Origin: Orychophragmus violaceus
Taxonomy: Eukaryota; Streptophyta; Magnoliopsida; Brassicales; Brassicaceae
Direction of reading: 5' to 3'
Length of the DNA: 64,000 nt
Assembly (NCBI GenBank): GCA_030180135.1
Contig: CM058230.1
Span: 17,981,082-18,045,081, forward strand
Below, piece by piece: positions 43,040 to 55,358 of this stretch. The notes below the pieces were generated by a model. That model was given only the letters and a program-made list of their open reading frames with translations. It was not told the origin of the DNA and searched no databases. The translations under genes and the position numbers were made by a program. Positions within the stretch are counted from its first letter, which is position 1. The number at the start of each line of letters is the position of its first letter.

Positions 43040-44168
43040 TTATGGGAACTGTCCACCGGCGAAGGTCTGGCCGAAGGACCAGCCTGAAGGAGCGGCGTTG
43101 TAGGAGACGATGGTGCGGCCGTCGCTGGTGGTAACTTTGAAAGAAAGCGTTTGACCGTTAAGGTAAGAGTTGCTTTGCCAATTTTGCCCCCAGTTTCTTG
43201 ACATCGCTTGCCAACCTGTTCTTGAACCCTTGATCTCCGCCGAGTGAACGTCTCCGGCGCCACCAACGTTTGTGATCAGAACGAGGTTGAAATATGAGTG
43301 ACCGTTTATAGTAAATCTAATTCCTCCCCTTCTCCTACACGGAACCCTGCAAAACAAAACCAAAATTTATGTTCGTGGAACAAAACGAATAAAGTATTGG
43401 GAAAGTAAGCATATTAGTTTGCCTTGGTAGAAAACAGAGCGACCGAAGAAACTATAATCCAAAACAGAGCATCTGAAGATATTTGAATGAGAAATATTGA
43501 AATATAACCATAATTAATCCTGAATTACGAAAATAATCGAATTATTCAATTTTGATCAATGGTTCCAAGAAAATAGTTGTGAATACTCTGTATTATAAGA
43601 AAACAGAGTAGATGAAGAAAACTTCAAAACAGAGAAGTTGAAATTACCTCCTGTAGGAAACAGGGACGATTCCAGCTCTATATTGAGCAATGCGTTGAAA
43701 GACAGGCTGAGCAAGATCAAAGTGTTGAAGAGGAGGATTACACCAACCGCCATTGTTGTTAGGTAAGGCGTTGTTTGGCGGGCAAAAGTTCGTAGCGGTT
43801 ACAACGATAGAGCCAGGTAAACACCATTTACCATCGTTTTCACATCTGATCTCAAAGCATGAACCGCAGCTAAGTCCGCTGTTGAACAGAGCCGTGCTCA
43901 AAGCCGCCGTGTTCGTCCCATAACCTTGGCTATACAGGTTACCATATCCACAAGCACCGCCTAAAAGACGTAAAATTGATGGTCAGGAAATTTGATCACG
44001 GGTAAGAAATGGATTTATTTTGTAAATAAGTAATTTACCCATTGTGCCGGAAGCATCGCCACCGCCGTAGAATGTGGCGTGAGCGTTAATCCAACCGCCA
44101 CCGTAGCCACTCACAGAAGAAGACATTACTCCTATCAAAACCATGACTAAGAAAGCCATAGGACCCAT
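43040..44168 (-). CDS. EXPA10: Alpha-expansin, EXPA10-like
   Basis: Secreted wall-loosening protein. Three exons on the minus strand, 44168-44039, 43960-43648 and 43346-43040, have GT-AG borders and give 249 residues without breaks. A signal peptide (about residues 1-20, MGPMAFLVMVLIGVMSSS) leads to the GH45-like domain with conserved cysteines and the HFDL motif, then the C-terminal CBM63 domain with the tryptophans of WQAMSRNWGQNWQ. It ends SFGQTFAGGQFP. It acts on cellulose-hemicellulose contacts without hydrolysis. The start at 44168 is chosen over 44195 because a splice acceptor lies at 44188-44190. The N-terminus and ending match my memory of EXPA10 best; another subgroup A expansin is possible. 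Confidence 0.93.
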
Positions 44169-44397
44169 GTTTAATCCTTGTGTTAACCTGCACATGGAGT
44201 GATAAAGTTGATGACTTTTAGCTCAATTGAATGTGTATTGGAGAAAAGAAGGGAGCTACAATTGAATGTAGATAGAGAAAGTAGTTACTTGGGAGTTGGA
44301 GATTCTTCTTTCCTTTAATAGTAACGAAGAGAAAGAGAGAGATGTGGGAAAATCTGTTGTTGAGTTTAGAGTGGGGAGGCGAGTGGTTGAATTTATA
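44169..44397 (-). promoter_or_regulatory. Expansin promoter, TATA box and leader with intron
   Basis: On the minus strand TATAAAT lies at 44397-44391. A probable 5' UTR intron runs from 44288 (donor CCCAA/GTAACT) to 44188 (acceptor TGTGCAG), 101 bases, leaving a short leader before ATG at 44168. Confidence 0.6.
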
Positions 44398-44814
44398 GAA
44401 AACTTTAGTGAGAGGGAGGTGTTAGTATTATTATTGATTGACCCTTCTGCCACTCATGGTGGCAACTAACTTGGACTTCTTTAATAAACAAGGAGCAAAA
44501 CGCTTTTTTAGTTCAACAAACATTTTTGTTGGTTCTTTTTATTTGTGTTAAATGTAGTGCTACTGTGTGAGTGAATTATACTGTAATATTTTAATATACA
44601 CAATCTGGTTTTAGATTATCTTTACGTTGAGACAAAGAAAACCGATAAGGCATTAACATTGGAAAGAAAAACCGAAAAGCAAAGAGACAAATGCACATGT
44701 GTGCTACAAAAACAGGTACTGCGTCCTCACAGCCTCTCGTTCATTTTTTTTCCCTGCGGCTTTAAAATGTGTAAATCGATTTATAACAGTAATTAAAAAT
44801 GTAGCTAATAGTAT
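44398..44814. other. Upstream region of the expansin gene
   Basis: No gene seen; probably contains expansin regulatory sequence, but no specific element can be assigned. Confidence 0.4.
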
Positions 44815-45011
44815 TATGAATGGGTTTTTTATTTTTGGCAAATATGAATGGTTTTATATTCACAAATATATTTATATATATAGCAAATAAGATGGTTTTA
44901 TATTCACAAATATATATATATAATGGGTTTTTTTATGGCAAATATGAATGGTTTTATATTCACAAATATTTATATATATATAGCAAATATGAATGGTTTT
45001 ATATTCACAAA

Positions 45012-45047
<36 letters not shown>

Positions 45048-45110
45048 GGATTTTTTTGGCATATATGAATGGTTTTATATTCACAAATATATTTATATAT
45101 ATATAGTTCG
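44815..45110. repeat. AT-rich minisatellite
   Basis: Five imperfect copies, spaced about 45-65 bp, of a unit containing AATGGTTTTATATTCACAAA followed by (TA)n, with a linker AATGGGTTTTTT-TGGCAAATATG between some of them. The open frames on both strands here (60-83 residues) are products of the repeat. Confidence 0.85.
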
Positions 45111-45119
45111 TTTTCATTT

Positions 45120-45963
45120 TCACTTGTTAGATCACTAGAATAGGTTTTTATTTTAACATAGTTGATAACTCTTAGTTTGTATAATCGGTTTTAAAATTCG
45201 AATGTTGACGCTTCTTAACTAAACTATCGATACACAACCAACAGAGTAAAAGAAACATCTTTAAACGTCTGGTCTTGAAGTCACTAATAATATTAAAAAA
45301 ATATGTGGTTTTAAAGAGGATATATATTGTTATAGTGCCACAAGTTCAAATTTTTCTTATTGAGATTCTGATGTCGTCTTTATTCATAACTATACGATTA
45401 CAAATGCAAAGAGCACAATCGGACATATTCGATGTGTCAGTCCAATCCCGTAGCTAAAACATATATATAAAGATAAAGATAGATATTTAATCTGAAATAA
45501 GATCGAGAAGCTATCACAAGAACTATAAAGAAGATGACATTCAAGAAAAAGTTTAGATGAGATGAGACTCACTCCGAAACATTTAAATGACTTTATAGGA
45601 ATCACCATTACTTGTGATATTGGAAGAACATTTCTAATCTCAACTCTTACCTTGATAAAACATGTTGCATCTTTCAGCTCCAAAAAGACTTCCACACAAG
45701 AATGCAAAACGGTTACAAATATAATTATCTTTATTGAAAAAGAATCCAGAGGAAGAATTGAAGGAAAAAGTCACTCTTCTGAAAAAGAGAAGGTGGAAAT
45801 TGATTTCTTTTGACGAAGAAATTTGGCTAAATTTATCATTAATAGATAAAGCTAACAGACTAAAAGAAACTGAATTCAAAACCTAATAAACAGTCTTTGA
45901 TACGGGAATGGCAGGTATAGCAGGATTCATCAACACCATGATCAAAGTAGCAGCAAAAAAATC
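45120..45963. other. Spacer with weak minus-strand protein-like sequence
   Basis: Minus-strand frames at 45390-45707 and 45640-45879 look somewhat protein-like but match no family I know. The part next to 45966 continues the frame interrupted by the CACTA insertion (see 54131-54886). Confidence 0.35.
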
Positions 45964-45984
45964 TTGCACTACAAGAAAACAAGC

Positions 45985-46410
45985 TTTTTGCGACTGCGTA
46001 TATAGTCGCAAATCAGTCGCTATATTACATTTTGCGACCCAATTGCGGCTAATTACATTAGTCGCTAATCTGTGGTCGCTAAATCTATTAGTCGCTATAT
46101 TAGTCGCTAAATTGCGACTATTTATATTTTCTAAATATTAGTCGCTATATTCGTCGCTAAATTAGCGACTAATATAGCGACTCAGTAACGACGAATATAG
46201 CGACTGTATTTAAGTCGCATAGTAGTCGCTAAACATTTAGTCGCTAAATAGTCGCAACATTAGCAACTATATAGCGACTAAAGAGCGACGCATTTAGCGG
46301 CGTTTTAGCGACTAATTATGCCATAATGAATTTAAATTTACCATATAGCGACTACTTAGTGACGTTTTAGCGACTAATATCGCGACTAATTAACCACTAA
46401 TTAGCGACTA
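45985..46410. repeat. Left subterminal repeats of the CACTA element
   Basis: More than 20 direct and inverted copies of GTCGCTA/TAGCGAC and GCGACT, often in palindromic pairs. In En/Spm such motifs bind TnpA. Confidence 0.9.
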
Positions 46411-46620
46411 AAATGAACCGGAATGCATTCTGGTTTGGTTTCGGTTTTCCACTATTTTAATTATGAATTAAAAGCTGAATGTAATGCAATACTATGAAAT
46501 CTAAAACACTTTTGAATAAAACACAATTTATACTAAAATATAAGAAAACAAAGTCATACATTATGGTCTTAAAATTAAAAAAAACATACAAACTTTATAA
46601 ACAAAGTCTTAACAAGTAGT

Positions 46621-49138
46621 CTAAGGAGAATTAGTAGGAGAAGTGGGAGGAGTTGCATCAGACTGGGTTTTGAAGAAATCATTGTATGCAGGGTCTGTTT
46701 CGAGTAGATACCTTTTCACCATGCACAACTCCTTCTGCTCACTCGCCTGTCGAGCTAACTCAGAAGCTTGTGTTTCAATCTAGCGCTGAGCTTCTTCGAG
46801 CTGATGTTGGAGCGAGTTATAAGGCCAGGAGCTACCCGGGTACTTGCGCTTTCCAGAGGCGTGAGACTCTCCAAGACTTCCAATACCATATGCATAGCCT
46901 CTGTCATCCACAATTGTTGACTGTAAACAGAAAAAGAAAGTTAAATTGTTAGGAAATGGTTAAATTCATAGAACCATAAATATAACAAGTCTTTACACAA
47001 CCAACAGACAACACAAACTCAAAGACAAGTCAACCAAATCAAATTGAACCATTTACCTGAAGAAAGAGTTCATTGAACTCATCGGTGGTCAGCTCTCTAG
47101 GTCGGGAAGTCCCATCAGAAGTTTCTGCCTCAATCTCGGCCTTCTTTGCATTGAGCATTTCCTCATACTTCTCTGCAATCTGTTGTGCCTTCAGGTCGAT
47201 GAATGTTCCATCAGGTTTTTTGTGTGTTTTCAGAAAAACCTCACCAAAACTGACAGCTCTACCGATCTCCTTTTCCTGAAAATGTAACCAAATAAATTGT
47301 AAATAGGGAAGAATTAAAATTCAGAAACAAAAGTAGATAGAGGAATGCTTACTACCATTTCTTGGTGAATTTTCTCCATAGACTTTTGGCCAGTGTAGAT
47401 TTTGCTCACACCAAAACCGTCACGATCAGAATTTCGAGCAGCAGAAGTGGTCTCACTCCTCTGTTTACCTTCATCAGTTTCCCAGTATGCAGTCATCTTT
47501 TTCCAAATTTCTGCTTCTATCCATGCAGGCCTCAAAATGTGCTTCAACGGTCCATGTGATTAATGGATCCCAGTGGTGCTCTTTCTACAATAGAAAGAGC
47601 TTAATCATGTTAGTGAGAAACTAAACAAAAGTTTACAAAAATTCAGACTATTGTACCTATATACTTACCGCAAACTCTAAGAAGTACCGCTCTGCTCGCG
47701 GTCGAGGCACATGGCTCCAACTATAGAACTCACCATCAAATTTGTTTTGGAAGACCTTTGTAATCTTCCGGACCAGAGAAGACTTGTCACGACCAAACCT
47801 ACATAGACAACAAAGAATCAGTAAAAACTATAAATCACAGGAAATAACTAAAATGAAGAGATGGAATTAAACTTTTACCAAGTTGTATTTGGCGGCTGTG
47901 GAAGAACTGGTGAGAGAACAGTAGTCCACTGTTCTCGTCCTGGCATGCTTAGTAGTCTCTCAAGATAACGGAGACGGCTTCTTCAAGATTTGGTTGAATC
48001 ACCACATGGTCGTCCACCCCGTCAATCAAATTCTCATCTACTTGGTTAGATTGCTGAGCTTCATGTCCGTGATTGCTCTGACCTTCGGAGTTTTGCACCG
48101 GAGACGCCCTTGGTTGTTGAGACAGATGAATGGATTGAGTCGGAGACGCTTGTGGAGAAGATATATGACCTGAAAATATGATCAACACTCAAATCAAAGC
48201 TCACAGACTCAAACAGAAACATGTACTAGTCAATGGAATCTCAAGTAAACTTAAACAGAAATAAGCTTTCATTCTTAAATCTCACAAGACTCAACAGTCA
48301 AAGCAATCTCAAGTAAACTCAAGACAAGATCAAATAAGACTAAAAAACAGTTTAAAACAAATCAAGACTGAAAACAAATTTAAACAGTCACAGACTTCGA
48401 CATGAAACTAAACAAGAAAGTCCTTGACCTAAACAAGAACAACCAAACCGACATTCACAAGCCAGTCACAAACAACGACATGAAACCAAACTAAACAAAA
48501 CAGTCACAAGTCACAGACTTCGAATCTAGTTTCTACATATCCCATAAGGCAATAATCGAAAGCATCTAACTTTGCAAACTGACTAAACTTCAACAAAATC
48601 AAACATTGAGCTAAACAAGAACAACCAAACCAACATTCAAGCTCTGTGATTATATACCAATGAATCCATTACCTTGGGTATTCGCAGAGCCTGTCCTATG
48701 AGCAGATGGATGAGCAGAGGCTGTCCTCTGAGCAGGTGGAGTTTGAGCAGGTGGAGTCACCGTGGCTGTCCTCTGACCAGACTGATTCGCCGAGGCTGTC
48801 CGCTGAGGATTCAAAGGAGCTGCTATCTGAGCTTCAGAGCCGGTAGCAGGACCGTATCCTAGAGATGTCCGTGGAGACCTCGAATCGTTGTTGAAGAGTT
48901 GGTGAGGCGGTGGGTACTGGCTGACATGCAGCTGGGTTTGAGTCATAGTCGGGCGCGGTGGTGGTGTACCGTCTGTCGCCGGAGAGAAGTTGTACTGCGG
49001 CGGTAGATTGATGGGTCTGGATTGGGTGGACGAGGAAGGCTCTGGCTCGACGGTCCTATTTCCTCGCCCACGGCCTCTACCTCCTCCTCCTCTTCTTTGG
49101 CCTCGTCCTCTACCTCCTTTAGCTTTCGATTTTGCCAT
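46621..49138 (-). pseudogene. TnpA-like (Ptta/En/Spm) protein gene of the CACTA element
   Basis: The second protein of CACTA elements is thought to bind subterminal repeats. I place six exons: 49138-48673, 48169-47879, 47798-47669, 47584-47353, 47275-47056 and 46920-46621, all with GT-AG borders. The N-terminus is rich in RG repeats (GRGRGQRRGGGGRGRGRGN) followed by proline/glutamine-rich sequence. Later exons hold the plant En/Spm transposase domain (FGRDKSSLVRKITKVFQNKF, KKMTAYWETDEGKQRSE, GQKSMEKIHQEM). A frameshift near 47530-47560 and an in-frame TAG at 46782-46780 break it. Confidence 0.78.
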
Positions 49139-49369
49139 CGGATTTCTCGGTTAGGGTTTTGACTGAGATCGAACAGAGATAGTATGGTGGGAGATAAATG
49201 GTGTTAGGGTTGCGAGAGAGCGATTGAGAGTGTGGGAGATGATTGGAGATGGATGAGCGAAGGAGAAGTATCGATTTGGGAGAGATGAAACGAGAGAGAA
49301 TGTTGACGGCTAGAGAAAATTTTTCAGAGGAAATGAATTAGGTTTTCGACCCTTAGCACGATTTTGGGA

Positions 49370-49620
49370 ATTTTTAGAAATTGATTTGGCGGTTTAGGCG
49401 CGGTTTACTAAAAAATGGGCGATGGTTCAGTGATTTTCACGGTTTAGAGGATCAAATATTTGGCGGGCCATACCAAATTCTTCGCGGGCTTTGTAGATTA
49501 TTTACGCGGGCTAGCAAAATATTGGCGGGTCATCATTTGTTTTGGGCCAAACCCTTATTAATCGCAAGTTAGTCGCTAAATGGTTGCGAATTTGCGACTA
49601 AATTGCGACTGGGTTGCGAC
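49370..49620 (-). promoter_or_regulatory. Probable promoter of the TnpA-like gene
   Basis: Upstream of 49138, the block at 49558-49623 repeats the subterminal motif (five copies of AGTCGC/GCGACT words), and TTTGGCGG, TTTGGCGGG and ATTGGCGGG occur at about 49384, 49458 and 49521, resembling E2F sites. The activity is inference. Confidence 0.4.
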
Positions 49621-49874
49621 TAAACAAGGTTTGGTGCAAAATTAAATCTTAAATTGCTAAATAAATCATTATACATTATAAATTAATAGTTAATTTAAAC
49701 ATATTGAAATTATTATTGAACACAAACATTAAAAAGTTTTAAAAAACAACATAACATAAATATTATGATTAAAACAAAGGAAGATGTCAATGAACATTAA
49801 GGGTAAACATTAGACATTGTAACAACATAAGAGTTCAAACTTTAACATATGTACTATTAACCAATTTGAGATTA

Positions 49875-52800
49875 TTACAACTCTGAAATACTAGCATCAG
49901 TACGTTTCTTCGTCATCATCCGCTTCATCATCATCGTCATCATCAGAAGATGATAGATTACACTGAAATTCGTCTTCGGGTTCTGCATCTCCGACGTTGT
50001 AATCGAGATTGATTGTGTTTTCGTGTTGTACCAAATCCTCAGGAACGAGATCTTCAATTGTAGTCATCGTAACCGGATCATCATTTTCTTGTTGCAAAAG
50101 AGTGAGTTCTGTGTTGACATATTCCCCTGAAATATTGCTCCTCGGGTTGACTTTAACAACATTGAGCCAAAATTGCTTCGGTTTCTTTGTGTACGGATAC
50201 GGGATATAACAAACTTGCTCTGCTTGAGAGGATGTGTAAATTAAAAATGTGGAAGTTATACTCGAGTATCTATGATATCCAGAGAGTAATTAACAAGAAA
50301 GACATTATTAAATTTACGTACTGAGAATAAATGGTTCGTATTTGTTGTACCTTCTCGATGCACGGACATCTACAATGCCAGCATTGCCCCTTCGAGTGCC
50401 TATACCTAAAACAGGGTCATACCAGTTACACTTGAAGAGTGTTATTCTCAAGTTAACAATCCCCTCGTACTGAAGTTGTATTATATCTGTTAAGATCCCA
50501 TTGAAATCAGCTGCATCGGAAGCAACATTGTAATTTTCTCCTTTAACACAGACCCATAGTTACATGTCTTCCGTCCTTCACTGTGGTTTTTTGTATGAAA
50601 CAGATATCCTCTTGTATAGAAGATAGGCCAAGTTTTAGCCTTGTTGACGGGTCCATGCACAATGTCTTGAACCCAAAGAGGAAATTTATAGGTCTCGTTC
50701 CATTAAACAACCTGCATATAGATAAACAAACGATGACAAATATGTAGATAAAATCACCATACAAATATAATGTGTACATAAGAAATATTTCACGAACATA
50801 CATAATCTCGCACCCATGTATGATATTCGTCAGTCCTTTTCCCAAAGAGTTCTTTCTCGGAGAGATCTGGATATTTTCCAGAGATATAGTCTTCGAACAT
50901 ACTGTTTAAGACCAACATATATATGAGACTAGCACAAAATATAAATTCATTTATGTTGTGTTATACCTTTCAAATAGTCGAAAATAAGCGCAATTTCGCA
51001 AAACATAAGCATGTGCACATTTTCAATCTTCTGGTGAAAGCCATACTTCATGCATTTCCCCACTTGGACGACCAACCTGAGTAAATATATCAGGTATTTC
51101 TTGGTCATGATATTCGGGGACTCCACCTTCATTGTATCTTGTTAACCTGACAACATGATTAAACATTTAGGAACCTCCTAATATATATCATGTACATGTC
51201 TCCGATAACTCGATAGAAATTTACCTTGAATTCGTTTGTATATTCGAGGCAAAATAATGCTCAGAGAAATATGCAATCTCTTCATTTAGATATGATTGGA
51301 CAATAGATCCAGCTGCATATCTTTTGTTCTTTGCTTTCCCTTTCAGCTTTTTGAAAAACCTTTCAAAGTGGTACATCCACCGGTATTGAACAGGGCCTCC
51401 TAATTCAGCTTCGTAGGGGAGATGTATAGGAAGGTGCTCCATCACGTCGAAAAATGATGGTGGAAAGATCTTCTCCAAATTGCAGAGAATCAAAACTATG
51501 TGCTGCTTTAGAATTTGGACGCGACTCTTCTGAAAAGTTCTTGAACATAAGTCACGAAAAAATCCTCCGATCCCTACAATATAAAGAAATTAAAACATTA
51601 ATGGTTAATACAACATATTCAAATACAATGAATAACCGGGTACCTGCTAACGCGAGGTGAACGTTCTTGTCTAGGAGTTCAGCAAAGATAAATGTAAGTA
51701 GTCGCTGCATAAAGACATGACAATCATGACTCTTCATCCCAGAAAACTGTGCATTACCCAAATCAGCACAACTTGCTAAGTCTGAAGCATAACCATCTGG
51801 GAATTTGACCTCATGTTTAACACATTCCAACAACTTGGTTCTAGCTTCGTTTGTCAGTGAGCAAACTGGGAAAGGAGCTCTACCAGCACTATCAACATGT
51901 AAGTGTGGCCGAGAACAGAATTAATCTATATCCAATCTTGATGGGATGTTGTCTTTTGATTTACCCTTCACACACATAAGAGTTTTGATAATGTTTTCGA
52001 AAACATTCTTCTCTATATGCATCAAATCAAGATTGTGTCGAAGATTGAGGTCCTTCTTGTACGGTAACTCCCAAAAGATGCTTTCTTTGTGCCAGTTATG
52101 CTTCTTTCCATATCCGGGCATCTTCTTCTCGTGACCGTTTCCACCAACATCCTTAGTTCTTGGTGGATTTACACCACACAAATGGTATGAATATACTTGC
52201 TGGCCGGTTAAAGACTCAGGTGGATACTCATTCCTAGCATCCTTTCCCTTCAAGAATTCTTTTTTTGTTTTTCCTCAGTGAATGATTTGCAGGAAGAAAT
52301 CTCCGGTTACAATCGAACCAACACGTCTTTCTTCCATTTGGCAGATAAAAAGATTTGGTATCATCCATGCACCATGGACATGATAATTTTCCATGAGTGG
52401 TCCATCCTAATAACATGCTATACGCCGGAAAATCGCTGATCGTCCACAAGAGAACTGCTTTTAGGTTGAAAATTTGATTCAAGGACACATCGTATGCATC
52501 GACTCCATTAAACCACAATTCTTTTAACTCCTCAACAAGAGGCTGGAGGAATATATCGAGACTACCTCGCGGATGATTTGGCCCAGAGTTCATTACTGTA
52601 AGGAACAGGTACTCCGTGTTCATGCACATATCAGGGGGTAAATTATATGGAGTCAGGATCACAGGCCACAACGAATGATTATTGGACATGCCAAATGGAT
52701 TGAATCCATCTGTACATAGTCAAAGATAAACATTGCGGGTCTCTTGTGCAAACGTGGGATACTTCTCGCTCTGATACATTCTCTTTAATCTGTCAGCAAT

Positions 52801-53653
52801 AAGCATATACCACAATATACCAATATGGTATATTGGTCCTACGGTGCTGCTCGTTAGGCTTCCATCTTGGTGAATTACAAAACCGACACTTATCTAAGCT
52901 TTCGTCATCTTTCCAGAATATCATACAATTTTTGAAGCAAACATCAATCGGATGACATGGGAGGCCTAAATTGCGCATCAATTTCTCTGTCGCGTAATGT
53001 GAATCGATTGCCTGATTTCCTTCTGGTATATACTCTGTAAGCATTTCGCATATCGAATCCACTGCCCTTTCAGTCATATTATGCTCCGCCTTCTTTTGCA
53101 TGACTCGAGCAGCTAAGGATAACTGTGAGTGAACTTCACGACAACCATCGTACAAAGGATTGTTCGCTCCTTCTAGCAAGTCGTAGAATTTTTTTGAATG
53201 ATTACGTACCGGTTCGTCTACATTCGGATAACTATCATATTCCTCCACATTCTGATAACTATATTGATGATAGTTATCAAAATGTACGTTATCACGGAAT
53301 GCATCATTCACCATATCCACATACCTATCTTCTACTACATTACCCATTCCTTCACTTCCACTAACCCATGTCGTATCAGCATAACTCGTTCCTAAACCCA
53401 TATCGACTTCTTCACCATGATTATACCAAACATAATAATCAGGCATAAATCCATTCTTATACAAATGCTTTTATATTTTTCTCCCCGTCATAAGTCGTTT
53501 ATCATTCCTGCAAGTATCACAAGGACAGTGAAACTTACCTCCATTGCTCTGCGCGAAGGGCTGGCTATTTGCAAACGGGATGAAATGTTTATCGACCCCC
53601 TCCATGAATTCTGCCGTGAAATCTCCCGTAGCTGGATCAATCTGGTTATACAT
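49875..53653 (-). pseudogene. CACTA transposase (TNP2 type)
   Basis: Catalytic protein of the element, minus strand from 53653. The transposase-associated domain (YNQIDPATGDFTAEFMEGVD, CPCDTCRN) is followed by an in-frame TAA at about 53473-53471, then 53464-52793 and 52689-52234. The TNP2 core is seen as SNNHSLWPVILTPYNLPPDM, LLGWTTHGKLSCPWC and later YLFHLCGV-like and LDLMHIEKNVFENI segments down to 51921. DUF4218 follows (51493-51221, HLPIHLPYEAELGGPVQYRW), then DUF4216 (about 50470-50170) and a very acidic C-terminus ending at 49875. Some gaps are introns, but at least one stop is a true break. Confidence 0.87.
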
Positions 53654-53814
53654 CCACTCTCGACCATTATTGTAGTTATAAGCTCATGACATTATCGCTG
53701 ACTTAGAAAACGTTTCTCTCTGTTTTTTTTTTCAATTTTGTTTGAACATTATCGCAAACTAAGTGTGTGGCTGAAGAGAAATCGTGTTGATCCATGTTTG
53801 TATATATATAAATT

Positions 53815-54112
53815 TTTGCGACTATTTAGCGACTAATTTAGCGATTGATTCGCAAAATTAGTTACAAGTTAGGTACACCCGGTTCAGAACATTAAAAACG
53901 TGTTTTATACCGACTTTTAGCGACTAAAAAATATGGTTTAGCGACCCGCCGAATTTAGTAGCGACTATTTAGCGACGTATTTCTTGTAGTCGCAATTTAA
54001 CGACTAAAGAGCGACTATTCTCTATTAGTCGCAATATCAGTCGCAGTTGAGTCGCTAAGTAGTCGCAAAATTTAGCGACTATACAATCAGTCGCAACTTA
54101 GAGTCGCAAAAT
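53815..54112. repeat. Right subterminal repeats of the CACTA element
   Basis: The same GTCGCTA/TAGCGAC words as on the left, a dozen or more copies, next to the transposase promoter. Confidence 0.9.
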
Positions 54113-54130
54113 CCCTGTTTTCTTGTAGTG

Positions 54131-54886
54131 TTGAAACATGTTATCCTCAACGGCTCGAAGTTGCCAAAATTGGAGCTTTGATGGATGTATAACCAAACAC
54201 AGCTTCATAAAGTTGAACATATCAACAAGCGCATAAACGGATTTCAGAATTGGGGCCAACGATACAGAACTCTCACACAGTTGAGAGATCGGAGCAGCCG
54301 ATGAAGTCCGAGAGGGAGATGAGTCCAGAGCAGGAGATGAAACCGAAATAGATGATATGGTCGAGATTTTAACCATTAGAGCAGAGAATGAGACCAAAGG
54401 TTAAATTCATAAGACTAGATCTGGTGATAGGCGAGATCCATAACGTCTGGAGGGTCAGCGGGTCCAGTGGAGTAGGTGGGTTCACGGCGCATTCTAACAC
54501 TGTAGAAAGATACGGTGGCTCAGGCGGCGGATTTGGCGGATGCGGCAGCTGGAAAGACTCCCACGACTCTGTAGGAAGCGAAGTTGAGAGCTTTATAAGA
54601 ATGCTCGAAAAGGAGTCTGACAAACGGCTAAACTCATGATTTATGGAACTGGAGGAACGACGACGACTCACCGGCGGTACAGTAGGCGACTTAGGAGGTG
54701 GAGCAAATGAGCGACACAATCTCTAGGCGGGTAAAGATTCTTCACGCTAAGGTGAGATGATTCTTCGGAAAATTTCAAGAAAGGACTCGAGAACGAGAAG
54801 CTGCATAGCTTCTTAGATGGGAATTTCAGCGGAGAGAGCTCAAATCTGTGAATCCATGGTTGGTCGGAGTGATGGAGGCGTCTCAA
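54131..54886 (-). pseudogene. Unrecognised older open frame interrupted by the CACTA element
   Basis: Minus-strand frames 54886-54668, 54719-54369 and 54397-54131 overlap in different phases. They are rich in serine and proline (LPHPPNPPPEPPYLSTV) and end in a segment with KSVYALVDMFNFMKLC. Without the CACTA element, the last frame continues through 45966 leftward for about 26 codons (FFAATLIMVLMNPAIPAIP) to a TAA near 45888. I do not recognise the protein; it may be a decayed host gene or an older element's 5' region. Confidence 0.4.
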
Positions 54887-55355
54887 TTATCGTGTTCGAT
54901 AACGTTTGTTCTGTTTTTTAGGTTAATATATAACAATTAAAACTTTTTGATGTGGTCCTCAAATACAAAATAATGATAAACACCTTACGATATTACATCA
55001 AAGGTCTAGATACTTTCAAAATTTAAACTTTGTATCCTAGTTAACCACTGAATCACGAGATTTGGCACATCTATAGTAAAATCAATTCATTGACATGAAA
55101 GGATACTTTAAATAAAACAGCACAATGGAACAGGAATAACACAAAGTTGTAAAAAAAAAATTAGTTGAATAAGTTTTACGTTCATTCAGAAAAAAATGGT
55201 TTGAATAAAAATATAACATGTTGTGTGGGTTATCATAGATTCGGTTATAGGTTGATAAAATAGTTCGGAAAGAGAGAAAAATCAAGGTGAAATCTAAGTG
55301 GGTCACGATGGTCTGTTTTTGAGTTAGACGTATCACGTAGCTATAACTCTGTTCC
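54887..55355. other. AT-rich spacer, nothing recognised
   Basis: No credible open frame or repeat apart from A runs. Confidence 0.45.
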
Positions 55356-55358
55356 TAA

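Larger units (their letters stand above)
45967..54130 (-). mobile_element. CACTA (En/Spm) transposon, two genes
   Basis: Ends are CACTACAAGAAAAC (left) and CACTACAAGAAAACAGG (right, reverse-complemented), flanked by the 3-bp duplication TTG (45964-45966, 54131-54133). Both subterminal regions are packed with AGTCGCTA/TAGCGACT words. Both genes read leftward: a transposase (53653-49875) and a TnpA-like gene (49138-46621), the standard two-product arrangement. Stops in both suggest a copy that is only recently dead. Confidence 0.97.

Noticed and set aside
44820..45138. Several 60-83 residue frames on both strands
   Set aside because: Produced by the TA-rich minisatellite; sequences are runs of Tyr-Ile.
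45985..46410. Independent satellite array of GTCGCTA words
   Set aside because: The words lie just inside CACTA termini at both ends, so they are subterminal transposase-binding repeats.
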